Positions 52,729 through 61,308 of a DNA stretch of 64,000 nt are shown here, one piece after another. The position numbers and the translations under genes are program-made. Each line of letters opens with the position of its first letter. The stretch's first letter is position 1. The notes under the pieces are model-generated. The model saw nothing but the letters and a program-made list of their open reading frames with translations. It was not told the origin of the DNA and searched no databases. This DNA is from Gp1-AA122 sp035631655 (GTDB lineage: Bacteria > Acidobacteriota > Terriglobia > Terriglobales > Acidobacteriaceae): positions 1 to 64,000 of the forward strand of contig DASQIH010000221.1 of NCBI GenBank assembly GCA_035631655.1, given 5' to 3'.

Positions 52729-52908
52729 ATGAAGCTTGCGGGTTTTCTACTCCTTCTGGCGGGATGGGCAATCGTCCTGTCTGCCCTGGTGCTGCTCCAT
52801 TCGCCTCCAGCACAAACCGCTTTTGTGTTGGCGGGAATCGCTGTGGAGTTACTGGGACTGGCCCTGGTGGTTCGTGCTCATTTGGTCCCCAGTGAGGCGA
52901 GAGAGTGA
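52729..52908 (+). CDS. 59-residue two-helix membrane protein coupled to Amt
   Basis: A very small frame starting at ATG 52729. Residues 3-22 (LAGFLLLLAGWAIVLSALVL) and about 31-48 (AFVLAGIAVELLGLALVV) are two hydrophobic helices, with a short charged tail SEARE. Its stop TGA overlaps the GTG start of the Amt gene (GTGA), and the Amt ribosome site GAGG (52894-52897) lies inside it. This arrangement supports real translation. It may be an accessory subunit or regulator of the transporter. I recognise no family. Confidence 0.7.
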   Translation: MKLAGFLLLLAGWAIVLSALVLLHSPPAQTAFVLAGIAVELLGLALVVRAHLVPSEARE

Positions 52909-54209
52909 CGCCTCTTGGGCTCTCCCATTCCTCAGCGACACTCTGTCTTCTCTTGATACTTCTGGTGCCCCTAGGCGGCGCGGGGCTGGCGCTGATCAAT
53001 ACCGGGCTGGGCCGGTCACGGAGTGCCGCTCATGCCATGCTGGCTTCGCTCTGTGTAGTTGCGGTCGCGGCGATCGTGTACGTCATCTGCGGCTTTTCGC
53101 TCGAGGGATTCACCGGGCGACCGGCCCACGTGATCACGATGGGTGGGAAGACCTGGAACTGGGTCGCTAAGGAAGCTTTTCTTGTTCGCAGCCTGCAATT
53201 CGACGGCTCGCCTGCTTCGCTCGCAGCTGTGCTTCAAATGTTCAGCGTAGGGCTGGCAGCTCTGATTCCACTGAGTGCTGGAGCCGATCGCTGGCGGCTG
53301 GATGCATGCTGTGCCTCGACGGTTTTGCTGGCCGGCATCACGTATCCGCTTTTTGCGCATTGGGTTTGGGGTGGAGGATGGCTGGCGCAACTTGCCATGA
53401 ATTACGGGCTGGGCAACGGCTTTGTGGATGGTGGAGGAGCTAGCTGCATCCAGGTGGTAGGCGGGCTGACCGCGTTGTCGATGGCTTGGATATTGGGTCC
53501 GCGGCGGGGGAAGTATTCTCACGATGGCATGCCAGTCGCGATCCCGGGCCATAACGTCGTGTACGTCCTTTTCGGGTGCCTGCTGGCGTGGGTGGGATGG
53601 CTCGGGCTTAATTCAGTGGGGGCAATCCTGTTCGCTGACGTCGAACCGTCGCGAGTGGCGCTAGTTGTCATCAACACCACACTCTCGGCCGGATCGGCTG
53701 CATTGACAGCGGCTGCTATCACGCGAATTCGTTTCCGCAGGCCTGACGCTTCTCTCAGCGCCAATGGCTGGATGGCCGGCCTGGTCGCCAGCAGTGCCGC
53801 AGCAGCGTTCGTGAAACCGTCGGTGACCATCGTGATAGGCGTCATCGCGGGAGCGGCGACCATCCTGGCTATTGAGGGGTTCGAATTCTGGCTGGCCGTG
53901 GACGACCCCGGAGGTGCGATTTCTGTGCACGCAGTCTCGGGGATTTGGGGTCTGCTTGCGGTGGCTCTTTTCGCGGACTTCGGCGATAAAAATGCCGGGC
54001 CAGGGCAATGGCTCGCCCAGTTGGTGGGAATCGCCACCCTGTTAGGATTTGTACTGCCGCTCACTTATGGTTTGAATTGGGTGCTGAACCGGATTTATCG
54101 GCAGCGCGTGGACCTGGAAGGCGAGCGGCAAGGCATGGACCTGCACGAATTGGGGGCGGGGGCATATCCGGAGTTCGTCGTGCACACCGACGAATTTATT
54201 CAGCGCTAA
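52905..54209 (+). CDS. Amt-family ammonium transporter-like protein
   Basis: A 434-residue inner-membrane protein with about 11 helices. Family features include AHWVWGGGWL, the conserved Asp175 (FVDGGGAS) and AISVHAVSGIWG with His342. The first member of the pore twin-His pair (AmtB His168) aligns with Gln183 (DGGGASCIQVV). The cytosolic tail ends in LHELGAGAYPEFV, like the GlnK-contacting tail of Amt proteins. No glnK gene lies nearby. It could conduct ammonium in a different way or act as a sensor. Confidence 0.88.
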   Translation: MTPLGLSHSSATLCLLLILLVPLGGAGLALINTGLGRSRSAAHAMLASLCVVAVAAIVYVICGFSLEGFTGRPAHVITMGGKTWNWVAKEAFLVRSLQFDGSPASLAAVLQMFSVGLAALIPLSAGADRWRLDACCASTVLLAGITYPLFAHWVWGGGWLAQLAMNYGLGNGFVDGGGASCIQVVGGLTALSMAWILGPRRGKYSHDGMPVAIPGHNVVYVLFGCLLAWVGWLGLNSVGAILFADVEPSRVALVVINTTLSAGSAALTAAAITRIRFRRPDASLSANGWMAGLVASSAAAAFVKPSVTIVIGVIAGAATILAIEGFEFWLAVDDPGGAISVHAVSGIWGLLAVALFADFGDKNAGPGQWLAQLVGIATLLGFVLPLTYGLNWVLNRIYRQRVDLEGERQGMDLHELGAGAYPEFVVHTDEFIQR

Positions 54210-54284
54210 CGGCGCGGAAACGCGACGCCAGATTGTGCGTTTGACCGCCGCTATCAACCAGTTTGCGCCCAACTTTTCTTATTT

Positions 54285-54316
54285 AGCGCCGAGATCGCAG
54301 AGCACGCAGAGAAAAA
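54285..54316. repeat. Short dispersed GCAGAG-type sequence
   Basis: AGCGCCGAGATCGCAGAGCA followed by CGCAGAGAAAAA lies between the convergent Amt and kinase genes. I recall sequences of this kind scattered through many genomes. Only one copy is in this window. Confidence 0.4.
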
Positions 54317-54320
54317 ATGA

Positions 54321-55289
54321 TCAGCTGTGTCGCGCCACCCACAACAGAAGTGCGAAGATGACTACCGGGATCAGGGCCAGCATCACGTAGAACAGGATCT
54401 TACGAGGCCACGGCGTGCGCCGTCGCTTCCAGTCCAGCAGTTCGGGACGATCGGCGACACCGACCTGGTCCTGGTGTTCGAGGTCCCAGGCAAACTCTTT
54501 GGCGCTGGCATAGCGGTTCTTGGGATCGCGCTCCAGAGCGCGATAAATGATTTCCTGCAGTTGGGGAGAGATCGTGGGATCGACTTCGCGCGGCGGAACC
54601 GGATTATTCAGAAGCCGATCATTCATAATGACGAAGGGATTCGGCCCGTAGAACGGCACCTTGCCGGTCAGCATCTCGTAAAGCATGATGCCTGTGGCGT
54701 AGAGGTCGCTGCGCGCGTCGCCGCGTTTGCCTTTGACCTGCTCCGGAGAAATGTAGTCAGGCGTGCCCATGGTTTGGGAGAGCTTGGCAAAGGTGATCCG
54801 GCGTGAGGCCGCATTGGAGGCGATGCCGAAGTCGATGAGCTTGATGTTGTCCTGGGCGTCGACCATGATGTTTTCCGGTTTCAGGTCGCGATGCACGACC
54901 CCGTGGGCGTGGATGTAATCAAGCGCGTCCAGAATGCGTAGTGTGATACGCAAGGCTCGATCCAGAGGAAGCTTCTTCTCTTCGTCGAGGATCTTGCGCA
55001 GCAAGCGGCCATCCACCCACTCCATGACCATATAGACCTGGCTGCGGTCCTCATCGGCGAAAACTTTCATGACGCCGGGATGGTCCATGGTTTTGCCTAT
55101 CTCTTCTTCACGATGGAAGCGATCAAAAAGAGCGGGATCACTCTCGACTTCGGGATGTGGAATCTTGATGGCAACCGCACGACCTGTCCGCAGGTCGGTC
55201 CCGCGAAATATGGACGCCATTCCGCTGCGAGCGGCCAGGCTCTCAATCTGGTAGTGGTCGAGTTGCTCGCCGGGATGGATTAAGGTCAT
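54321..55289 (-). CDS. Ser/Thr protein kinase, tail-anchored
   Basis: A 322-residue Hanks-type kinase with a C-terminal transmembrane helix (ILFYVMLALIPVVIFALLLW). The catalytic core is complete: AIKIP, HRDLKPENIMV, DFG and YISPEQ. The Gly-rich loop is degenerate (LAARSGMASIF in place of GxGxxG), so ATP binding may be altered. There is almost no extracytoplasmic part, so it probably gets signals in the cytoplasm. The PP2C phosphatase gene lies 237 bases upstream on the same strand and is the likely antagonist. Confidence 0.9.
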   Translation of the reverse strand: MTLIHPGEQLDHYQIESLAARSGMASIFRGTDLRTGRAVAIKIPHPEVESDPALFDRFHREEEIGKTMDHPGVMKVFADEDRSQVYMVMEWVDGRLLRKILDEEKKLPLDRALRITLRILDALDYIHAHGVVHRDLKPENIMVDAQDNIKLIDFGIASNAASRRITFAKLSQTMGTPDYISPEQVKGKRGDARSDLYATGIMLYEMLTGKVPFYGPNPFVIMNDRLLNNPVPPREVDPTISPQLQEIIYRALERDPKNRYASAKEFAWDLEHQDQVGVADRPELLDWKRRRTPWPRKILFYVMLALIPVVIFALLLWVARHS

Positions 55290-55363
55290 CGTGGGTCGCG
55301 AGTTTTCAGGGATAGCTCAATCATGCCAGAAGATAGCAGGAAGGACGTAAAGAAATCGTACAT

Positions 55364-55525
55364 AGCTCTTGGCTGTTAGCTTCTAGCCCTTAGCTTTTGA
55401 ATTCAATGGAAGATCAGTGAAGGCTCATGTGACGTGATGAACACGGCGGTCAGAACCGGGATTCCTCGGTGCCCAAGCCGCCTCGCTGTGACAAGATTAA
55501 GCTAAGAGCTAAAGGCTAAGAGCTT
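55364..55525. repeat. Inverted TTAGCTC/TTAGCCT heptamer repeat pair
   Basis: The left arm 55364-55396 (AGCTCTTGGCTGTTAGCTTC...) and right arm 55499-55525 (AAGCTAAGAGCTAAAGGCTA...) are reverse complements, apart from one extra heptamer in the left arm. They enclose about 100 bases without coding potential. It resembles a small non-coding mobile element and lies between the phosphatase and kinase genes. Confidence 0.75.
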
Positions 55526-55526
55526 C

Positions 55527-56399
55527 TTACCGAAGCTTGTACGGTCGTCCCCGATACATTCCCATGCGTTCGACGCTGCGAATGCGGATCAACTGCACGG
55601 TGATGTTGTCGCCGCCGTCGCGCTGGTTCGCACTCGCCACGAGTTCTCTTGCTGCCGTCTTCAATTCAAGGCGGTGGCTTACGATATGGGCAAGTTCCTT
55701 GATGGGGACGGCACCGTGCAAACCGTCGGAACACAGGAGCAGGACGTCACCGGGCAGCAATTGGATTTCGTTAGTCTCGACATTCACAAAGAGGTCAGCT
55801 CCAATTGAGCGGCTGAGCACGTGACGGGTTGAGACCTCGGCGGCCTCTTGCGCGGAAAGCACTCCCAGGCGCAGTTGTTCATTGGCAACGGTGTGATCGC
55901 GTGTTATCGGTTTGGCGTGTCCGCTGCGAATCAGGTAGCAACGCGAGTCGCCGACATGCGCGACGGCAGCGCGATCAAAACGCAGAGCACAGGCGACTAG
56001 TGTGGAGGCCATTCCGGCGCCGCTTGTACCTGATGCCAACCCGGTTTCGTAAACCTGAGTGTTGGCAGACTGCACGAGTCGAGCGAGTAAGGTGGTGTGG
56101 GGTTCTCCTGGAGTAGCCTGGCGGAACCCGGCGAGCACGGTTTCGACTGCGACCCGTGAGGCGACTTCGCCCTGGCGGTGTCCTCCTACGCCGTCAGCCA
56201 GGGCAAACAGCCAGCCGTGCGAACGCACTTGTGCTTCCGTCGCGGGGGCAACGTGTCCGACGTAATCCTCGTTTTGTTCGCGCACGCGTCCGCAATCGGA
56301 GAGCTGCACGAACTCGACATCCAACATAGAACTGTGCAGCGCCGGGTAGGCACCCCCGACGCTGCGTCCGCCGTCCGTGATCCGTTCACGACGGTCCAT
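55527..56399 (-). CDS. PP2C-type Ser/Thr protein phosphatase
   Basis: A 290-residue soluble metal-dependent phosphatase. Motifs for metal binding are visible: REQNEDYVG, FALADGVGGHRQGEVAS, VAHVGDSRCYLI, LLLCSDGLHG and GGDNITVQLI. ATG 56399 is used; a second start at 56327 would remove 24 residues that carry no domain. It should dephosphorylate targets of the neighbouring kinase. The right arm of an inverted repeat abuts its stop codon. Confidence 0.92.
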   Translation of the reverse strand: MDRRERITDGGRSVGGAYPALHSSMLDVEFVQLSDCGRVREQNEDYVGHVAPATEAQVRSHGWLFALADGVGGHRQGEVASRVAVETVLAGFRQATPGEPHTTLLARLVQSANTQVYETGLASGTSGAGMASTLVACALRFDRAAVAHVGDSRCYLIRSGHAKPITRDHTVANEQLRLGVLSAQEAAEVSTRHVLSRSIGADLFVNVETNEIQLLPGDVLLLCSDGLHGAVPIKELAHIVSHRLELKTAARELVASANQRDGGDNITVQLIRIRSVERMGMYRGRPYKLR

Positions 56400-56427
56400 G
56401 GAAGTTATACCTCTCTCGTGCGAGGAA

Positions 56428-56451
56428 CCGGGCGGTCATGGGCCCGCCCGG
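56428..56451 (-). terminator. Hairpin downstream of permease gene
   Basis: CCGGGCGG and CCGCCCGG form an 8-bp stem with an 8-base loop, between the permease stop and the phosphatase start. There is no T-run, so it is a weak terminator candidate. Confidence 0.35.
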
Positions 56452-56475
56452 CTCTCGCATGATCCGCGCCCACGC

Positions 56476-58278
56476 TTACGAGACAGCGGTGGCGCGACTC
56501 TCGATTAATGTTGTCCGACCCATGCTCTTGCTGGCGCGGACAAAGTAGATGCCACCATAAATTCCCCAGACCAGCGCGATTCCCAGGGCGAGCAGAGGTT
56601 CCATCTTCGTGCCATAACCCATAAAAGGACCGACCAGGTAGAAGCCCATGCAGGCCAGGTTCGCAATCAACCCGAAAACCGGAATCAGGAAATGGCGCAG
56701 CAACTTGAATTTCGGGTGGCGGTGATACGCCACCAAACAGATCACGCAGCTCAGGCCGTAGAGCAGGAAGGTGCCGAAATTCGAGGCCAGTGTGATGGTG
56801 AGCAGGGAATTCGGCATAGCCGCCATCTTGTCGTGGGTCGTATATCCGAAGCTCGACCAGAAACCGTGCGGCAAGGCTTGAATGGTGGCGTCAGCGGGAG
56901 CTCCGGCATCCCCAAAGGCCATGGCCACGCCGATGCAGCCGACTACGGCGGAAATCGCTGCCAAGGTCCAAATCGCGCGATGCGGTGTCAGGTTCTTGGA
57001 GTGCAGCATACCGAAGTGCTCGGGTACCTCGCGATCCTTGCCCATCGCGTAGGTAACGCGGGCGCCGGTGTTCAAGCAGGAGAGAGTGGTTCCGATTAGC
57101 GCCAGGAAGACAGTGAAGGCTTCGGACAACATGAAGATTCTTCCGCGGCCCGAGCCAAAGAGAGCATCGCCCACCATCACCATCATGTCACCAATGGGCG
57201 CGGCGGACCCCGCGGCGCTTTGCATGGTGTACCCGCTGTTCAGAAAGTAATTTGCAGCGAAGTACTCGAATAGGTAACAAATCAGCCCCTGCACCAGGAG
57301 TGAGACGATCACCGCAATCGGAACATCGCGCTTGGCGTTCCTCGCCTCGCCGCCCATGGCTGTCACCGATTCGAATCCCACCAGGATCAGAATGGCAACT
57401 GTGGCTTGGATGAAGACCCAGCCCCAGTTGTGGGCGCGAATGACCGAGCTGCCTGTCGGATGGCTGAGGAAAGCTCCACTCGAATCCGTCGCTGGATAGC
57501 TGATGTGATAAGGCACTGGTTTGCCGCTTGCATCCAGCTTCGGCTGCGGGACTCCAGCGGTATCGCGCACGATGGTTTCCGTCTCTTTGCCGTCAACCAC
57601 GGTCTTCGTCGTCGCGAATTCATAGCTGTAAGCTGCGCCGGAACTTGAATCAAATTGGTAAGCGATGCTTCCCGGCGGATGGTTCATGCGATATCCCAGA
57701 GCCACAACTGAGAAGAGGACGAGCGCGGCGATCTGGATTACGTTGATCGCGATGCTCACCGCCGTCGAGCCATTTACACCGCGATTGGCGATATAGGCCA
57801 CGACAAAGGAGAAGACAATCGCGACTACCATCATGAAGGCAATGCCGGGATTCGATGCGTTCATGACGTTCGGCCAGAGCGTGCCCACCAGGTAGCCACA
57901 CAGGATGCCCATAACGCCTACCATCACGCCGGGGTAGATCCAGTAGTAGAGATGCGACGCCCAGCCAACAATAAATTTGGAGAGCCGGGCGTAACGCCAT
58001 GCCTTGTCGTGGTTCAGGAACGACTGCTCGGCGAAGTAATAGGAGCTTCCCGTGCCGGGATAGAGTTTCGCCAGCTCCGCATAGCAGACTGCGGTTGCCA
58101 GGCAAAGCAGCAAGGCGACGAGAATGCCCATCCACATGGCGGGGGCGGTTACCCCGGTGGTGGCCTGGATGTAGAAGGTGAGCCAAAGGAAGGCGCCGGG
58201 CGCGATGAGCGCCATGGCGTTCATCGTCAAGCCAGTCAAGCCTAGGGTCGGTTTCATCTCGGGGGCGCTAGCCGCCAT
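56476..58278 (-). CDS. APC-superfamily permease with large loop insertion
   Basis: A 600-residue inner-membrane transporter with about 12-14 helices. The N-terminal GLTGLTMNAMALIAPGAFLW and the central LVGFESVTAMGGEARNAKRD mark the APC family. An unusual hydrophilic stretch of about 85 residues (about 205-290, rich in Ser, Thr and Asp) interrupts the helices and should face outward. ATG 58278 has AAAGGAG 7 bases upstream, overlapping the stop of the small membrane gene, which points to an operon with it and the porin. The substrate is unknown. Confidence 0.88.
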   Translation of the reverse strand: MAASAPEMKPTLGLTGLTMNAMALIAPGAFLWLTFYIQATTGVTAPAMWMGILVALLLCLATAVCYAELAKLYPGTGSSYYFAEQSFLNHDKAWRYARLSKFIVGWASHLYYWIYPGVMVGVMGILCGYLVGTLWPNVMNASNPGIAFMMVVAIVFSFVVAYIANRGVNGSTAVSIAINVIQIAALVLFSVVALGYRMNHPPGSIAYQFDSSSGAAYSYEFATTKTVVDGKETETIVRDTAGVPQPKLDASGKPVPYHISYPATDSSGAFLSHPTGSSVIRAHNWGWVFIQATVAILILVGFESVTAMGGEARNAKRDVPIAVIVSLLVQGLICYLFEYFAANYFLNSGYTMQSAAGSAAPIGDMMVMVGDALFGSGRGRIFMLSEAFTVFLALIGTTLSCLNTGARVTYAMGKDREVPEHFGMLHSKNLTPHRAIWTLAAISAVVGCIGVAMAFGDAGAPADATIQALPHGFWSSFGYTTHDKMAAMPNSLLTITLASNFGTFLLYGLSCVICLVAYHRHPKFKLLRHFLIPVFGLIANLACMGFYLVGPFMGYGTKMEPLLALGIALVWGIYGGIYFVRASKSMGRTTLIESRATAVS

Positions 58279-58290
58279 GTCGTTTCTCCT

Positions 58291-58593
58291 TTAATTTCCT
58301 TTGCAGGATGGGTTACTCGATTCCGGACCTCGGCAGAGTTCGCCTGCCGAATGCAGCAGTAATGTCATCGCGCCGAGCGTCAACAGAATGGCCGCCAGCG
58401 GATGGCTAGGAAGCGTGAGCCCCGCAGCCAGCAGGCTCGTAAGTCCAATCAGAAACGTCACAATGGTTGCGGGCGTGGAGGCAGCTGAGGCCCTGGTCAA
58501 AGGGGCGAATTGGTCGCGTGCCCCAGCTGCCTTGCCACATGAAAGCAGCTCGCAGGCAGCTGCTGATGAACGTCGTTGTAAACGGAGCGGCAT
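58291..58593 (-). CDS. Small two-helix membrane protein
   Basis: A 100-residue protein with two hydrophobic helices (TIVTFLIGLTSLLAAGLTL and PLAAILLTLGAMTLLLHSAG) after a basic N-terminus. It begins 2 bases after the porin stop and has GGAGG about 10 bases upstream. Its stop lies within the ribosome site of the permease. That packing supports a real gene. I do not recognise the family. Confidence 0.6.
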   Translation of the reverse strand: MPLRLQRRSSAAACELLSCGKAAGARDQFAPLTRASAASTPATIVTFLIGLTSLLAAGLTLPSHPLAAILLTLGAMTLLLHSAGELCRGPESSNPSCKGN

Positions 58594-58595
58594 CC

Positions 58596-59927
58596 CTACT
58601 TCGCCTCCCGGCTGTCAAACGTGAACACCAGTCCGGCGGTTGCAGTGTTTTGCGCCATCACCGGAGTGGTTCCTTTCAGAAACGTTGGCTCGTTCGACAT
58701 ATCGCGGCGGAACTCGAAGCGCGTCAGGATGTGATGGGCAAGAAGGTGTTCGTAAGTCTCGGTGAACCCGTGAAGATGTTGTGGAGTCGGATTCAGGAAT
58801 CCGCCGGTGGTCACGCCGTACTTGTCGTCGTAATACTCGTACCGGGTGGCCAGCGCATTCGTGCCGTTGAGGAGATATCGGACATAACCGGCAGCACCCG
58901 TCCAGTACACAGGCTTAGGAACGGTAGGGATGCGATCGCCGCGGGCGTAGTCATAGTTGACCATGAATGACAGGCGTCCGGTCGGCGAGTAAGTGAACAC
59001 AGTGTCGGAGAGCTGACGCCAATTCGTGTTAATGTTGGCCTGCTCCGGACCCGCCATATAGTTTTGGGTAATCCCAAACTTCTTGTTGGGATTCCAGGCA
59101 AACGTTGCGCCGTAGGTTTTTCCGGAGTTGTTATCAATGACGTCGTTCCAGCCGTTCACCAGGTACCCTGTGACGGAATACTTGTCATTGAACGTGTACT
59201 TGGCGCGCATGCCAAAGTGATAGAAAGGAATCGCGTAGGTGAAAAGTAAGCCTCGCGAGTAATTCCAGTTGTCCTTGGTTTCGATCACCTCGGCGCCATG
59301 CGGCGTGACAAACTTGCCGACATCTACCTGCAGTCCTTTGCCCACCGGCGCTAGATACGAGAAGTAAGCTTCTTTCAGGTATTGGCCAAACCCTAAGCCG
59401 CCCGGGTCGGTGCTGTTGACCACATTCATGGCCTGCCCGAAACCGAGCGCGATGTGGTACCCGGTCCGGCTGTTATTCGGGTCGGGCTGCTTGTCAGCGA
59501 CTAACTCGACGAGATTCAAGCCGAACTGGTTGGTCGACAGGTCGAAAGCACGAAGGCTGTTGGTTCGCGACGCGGGATTGTTGAAATTTTGCCCGTAATA
59601 GGTATCCACAAACCCGCTGAGGGTCGTGGGACCCAGTAAACCGGAAAGCGAAGGTCCCGGCGGAGCGGTCGTCGCGGAACCCGAAGTAGGGGCGACATTG
59701 TTTTGTGGCGCCGAGGTTGAATTTGCAGTGGCGGCTGATCCCCCTTGTTTCAGGGTCGCCAGTTCGCTGCGCAGTTCGTTGACCTGCTTTTCCAGTTCCT
59801 GCATCCGTCGGGAAACGTCTGTGGTTTGGGCTGCATCGGCCTGGGCCTGAGCGCGGCTGAGTGGAGCAACCGCGAACGCCAGGCACAAGCTGAACATCGC
59901 AACGCTCATCCGGGAGACAACCTTCAT
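58596..59927 (-). CDS. Outer-membrane beta-barrel porin (OmpL/BBP2-like)
   Basis: A 443-residue exported protein with a signal peptide (MKVVSRMSVAMFSLCLAFAV), a short coiled coil (MQELEKQVNELRSELATLKQ, about 42-61), a Ser/Pro/Thr linker and a 16-18-strand-like barrel from about 105. The barrel starts LSGFVDTYYGQNFNNP and ends with the aromatic TAGLVFTFDSREAK. This is the plan of the putative beta-barrel porin-2 family. It is first in an operon with a small membrane protein and an APC permease, so outer- and inner-membrane uptake may be coupled. Confidence 0.85.
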   Translation of the reverse strand: MKVVSRMSVAMFSLCLAFAVAPLSRAQAQADAAQTTDVSRRMQELEKQVNELRSELATLKQGGSAATANSTSAPQNNVAPTSGSATTAPPGPSLSGLLGPTTLSGFVDTYYGQNFNNPASRTNSLRAFDLSTNQFGLNLVELVADKQPDPNNSRTGYHIALGFGQAMNVVNSTDPGGLGFGQYLKEAYFSYLAPVGKGLQVDVGKFVTPHGAEVIETKDNWNYSRGLLFTYAIPFYHFGMRAKYTFNDKYSVTGYLVNGWNDVIDNNSGKTYGATFAWNPNKKFGITQNYMAGPEQANINTNWRQLSDTVFTYSPTGRLSFMVNYDYARGDRIPTVPKPVYWTGAAGYVRYLLNGTNALATRYEYYDDKYGVTTGGFLNPTPQHLHGFTETYEHLLAHHILTRFEFRRDMSNEPTFLKGTTPVMAQNTATAGLVFTFDSREAK

Positions 59928-60333
59928 CAGGACTTCTCGCTTTCTTCCCCTCGGTCGCGCTCACCCCGTGGTAACTGCGCGATCCGTGACCAGTGAGCGC
60001 ACAGTAGCGAACGTTTCTGTGCACAGTCCAACGCATAGTTCTTCTCGCAATCATCAGAAATACTTTGAAAAGTTATATCTATGGACGACATAAAGCGCGT
60101 TTATGGTGGCGAGCGCAGCCAGTAGGCGAGTGGCGACTCAGCTACCGACTCGAGCCGCGAAAATAGGCGCAAATTGCATACTTAGGCGTAGGGATAAGTC
60201 ACTTCTCCGGACACGATGGACTTATTGGTGGGCCCTGTTCAGGACAGAGCACAACGGTGTAATTCCGATTGCAAGCATCAGGAAAATGCGGGGTATGGAA
60301 GCGGGCAAACCACGGCAGTCAAGCCCTTGCTTG
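59928..60333. other. Intergenic region upstream of the porin operon
   Basis: This 406-base gap lies between the LysR gene end and the porin start. It should hold the porin promoter and LysR binding sites. GAACGTTTC at about 60010 partly resembles the operator core at 35354. TTAT and ATAA half-sites flank about 60075-60095. None is decisive, and no gene is seen. Confidence 0.45.
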
Positions 60334-60414
60334 TCATTCTGAGCGTAGCGAAGAGTCTATGCATTCTGCTTGCCGCTGCGAAATACAGAGATCCTTCGCT
60401 TCGCTCAGGATGAC
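60333..60414. repeat. Inverted pair of the dispersed CCTGAGCGAAGC-type repeat
   Basis: The left arm 60333-60358 and right arm 60389-60414 are reverse complements with a few mismatches, around a 30-base spacer. The pair forms the last 27 codons of the LysR gene. Confidence 0.85.
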
Positions 60415-61308
60415 AGATAAATTACCGGCCAGCGCACCGTGACGAATCAGTTCGATGAACGCACCTGCGGCGCGAGGCAAAGTGCGATCCTGGTCATAGA
60501 CCATGCCGAGTTCGCGCCATAACTCCACATCGGCCAGGGGAACCAGGCAGACCTCGCCCGCCCGTTGTTCCTTGAGCGCGAAACTTTCACTGATCAGCGA
60601 GACTCCCATGCCGGAAGCCACGAAGCTTTTGATCATGGCCACGCTGGGCAACTCCATGGCAATTTTCAAGCGCGACTGGTAGGGACGAAACAACTTATCC
60701 ATGATCTGGCGCGTGTAGCCGGCCTTAGGAAAGATAAGGAGTTGCTCTGCGATGACGCTGACCGGAGCCGCGCTGAGCTGTGCCAGTGGGTTCGCGGGAC
60801 TGGTCATCAGCATCAAGCGATCCCGAAAGATCCTTTTTACTACCAGCCGTGGTGACTTCACCGGCATGGTCACGATGCCCACGTCGATCATGCCATCCTG
60901 GATACGCTCCAGGATCTTGCGGCTGAAGTTCCGGTAAATGCTGATCTGAACTTCGGGATAGAGCCGGCGGTACCCGGCGAAAGCGGCCGGCAGCACATAG
61001 AGGCAGGTCGCCTCGTTGGCGCCGATCGCCAACACACCACGCGGCGTCTTGTCCTGATCGGCCACGGCCCGCAGCGACTCGTCGCGCAGAGCCAGCAGCC
61101 GCGTGCCGTATTCGAAGAGTACTTCGCCCGCCGGGGTGAGCCGTACCTTCTTACCCGCACGATCCAGAAGCTTGGTTCCGTAGTCCTGCTCGAGTTGACG
61201 GATTTGTGCGCTGACCGCCGACTGTGAGCGAAAGACCTTATCGCCAGCCCGGGAGAAATTGCCCAGCTTGGCGACTTCCAGGAAAGTGGTGAGTTGGTCG
61301 AAGTCCAT
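60334..61308 (-). CDS. LysR-family transcription regulator
   Basis: A 324-residue regulator starting at ATG 61308 (MDFDQLTTFLEVAKLGNFSR); an upstream in-frame start at 61350 runs through a palindrome and is rejected. The winged HTH covers residues 1-60 and the substrate-binding domain about 90-295. The last 27 residues (from LSVILSEAKD) are encoded entirely by an inverted pair of dispersed repeats, so the original stop was probably lost. It lies upstream of the porin operon on the same strand and may control it. Confidence 0.9.
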   Translation of the reverse strand: MDFDQLTTFLEVAKLGNFSRAGDKVFRSQSAVSAQIRQLEQDYGTKLLDRAGKKVRLTPAGEVLFEYGTRLLALRDESLRAVADQDKTPRGVLAIGANEATCLYVLPAAFAGYRRLYPEVQISIYRNFSRKILERIQDGMIDVGIVTMPVKSPRLVVKRIFRDRLMLMTSPANPLAQLSAAPVSVIAEQLLIFPKAGYTRQIMDKLFRPYQSRLKIAMELPSVAMIKSFVASGMGVSLISESFALKEQRAGEVCLVPLADVELWRELGMVYDQDRTLPRAAGAFIELIRHGALAGNLSVILSEAKDLCISQRQAECIDSSLRSE

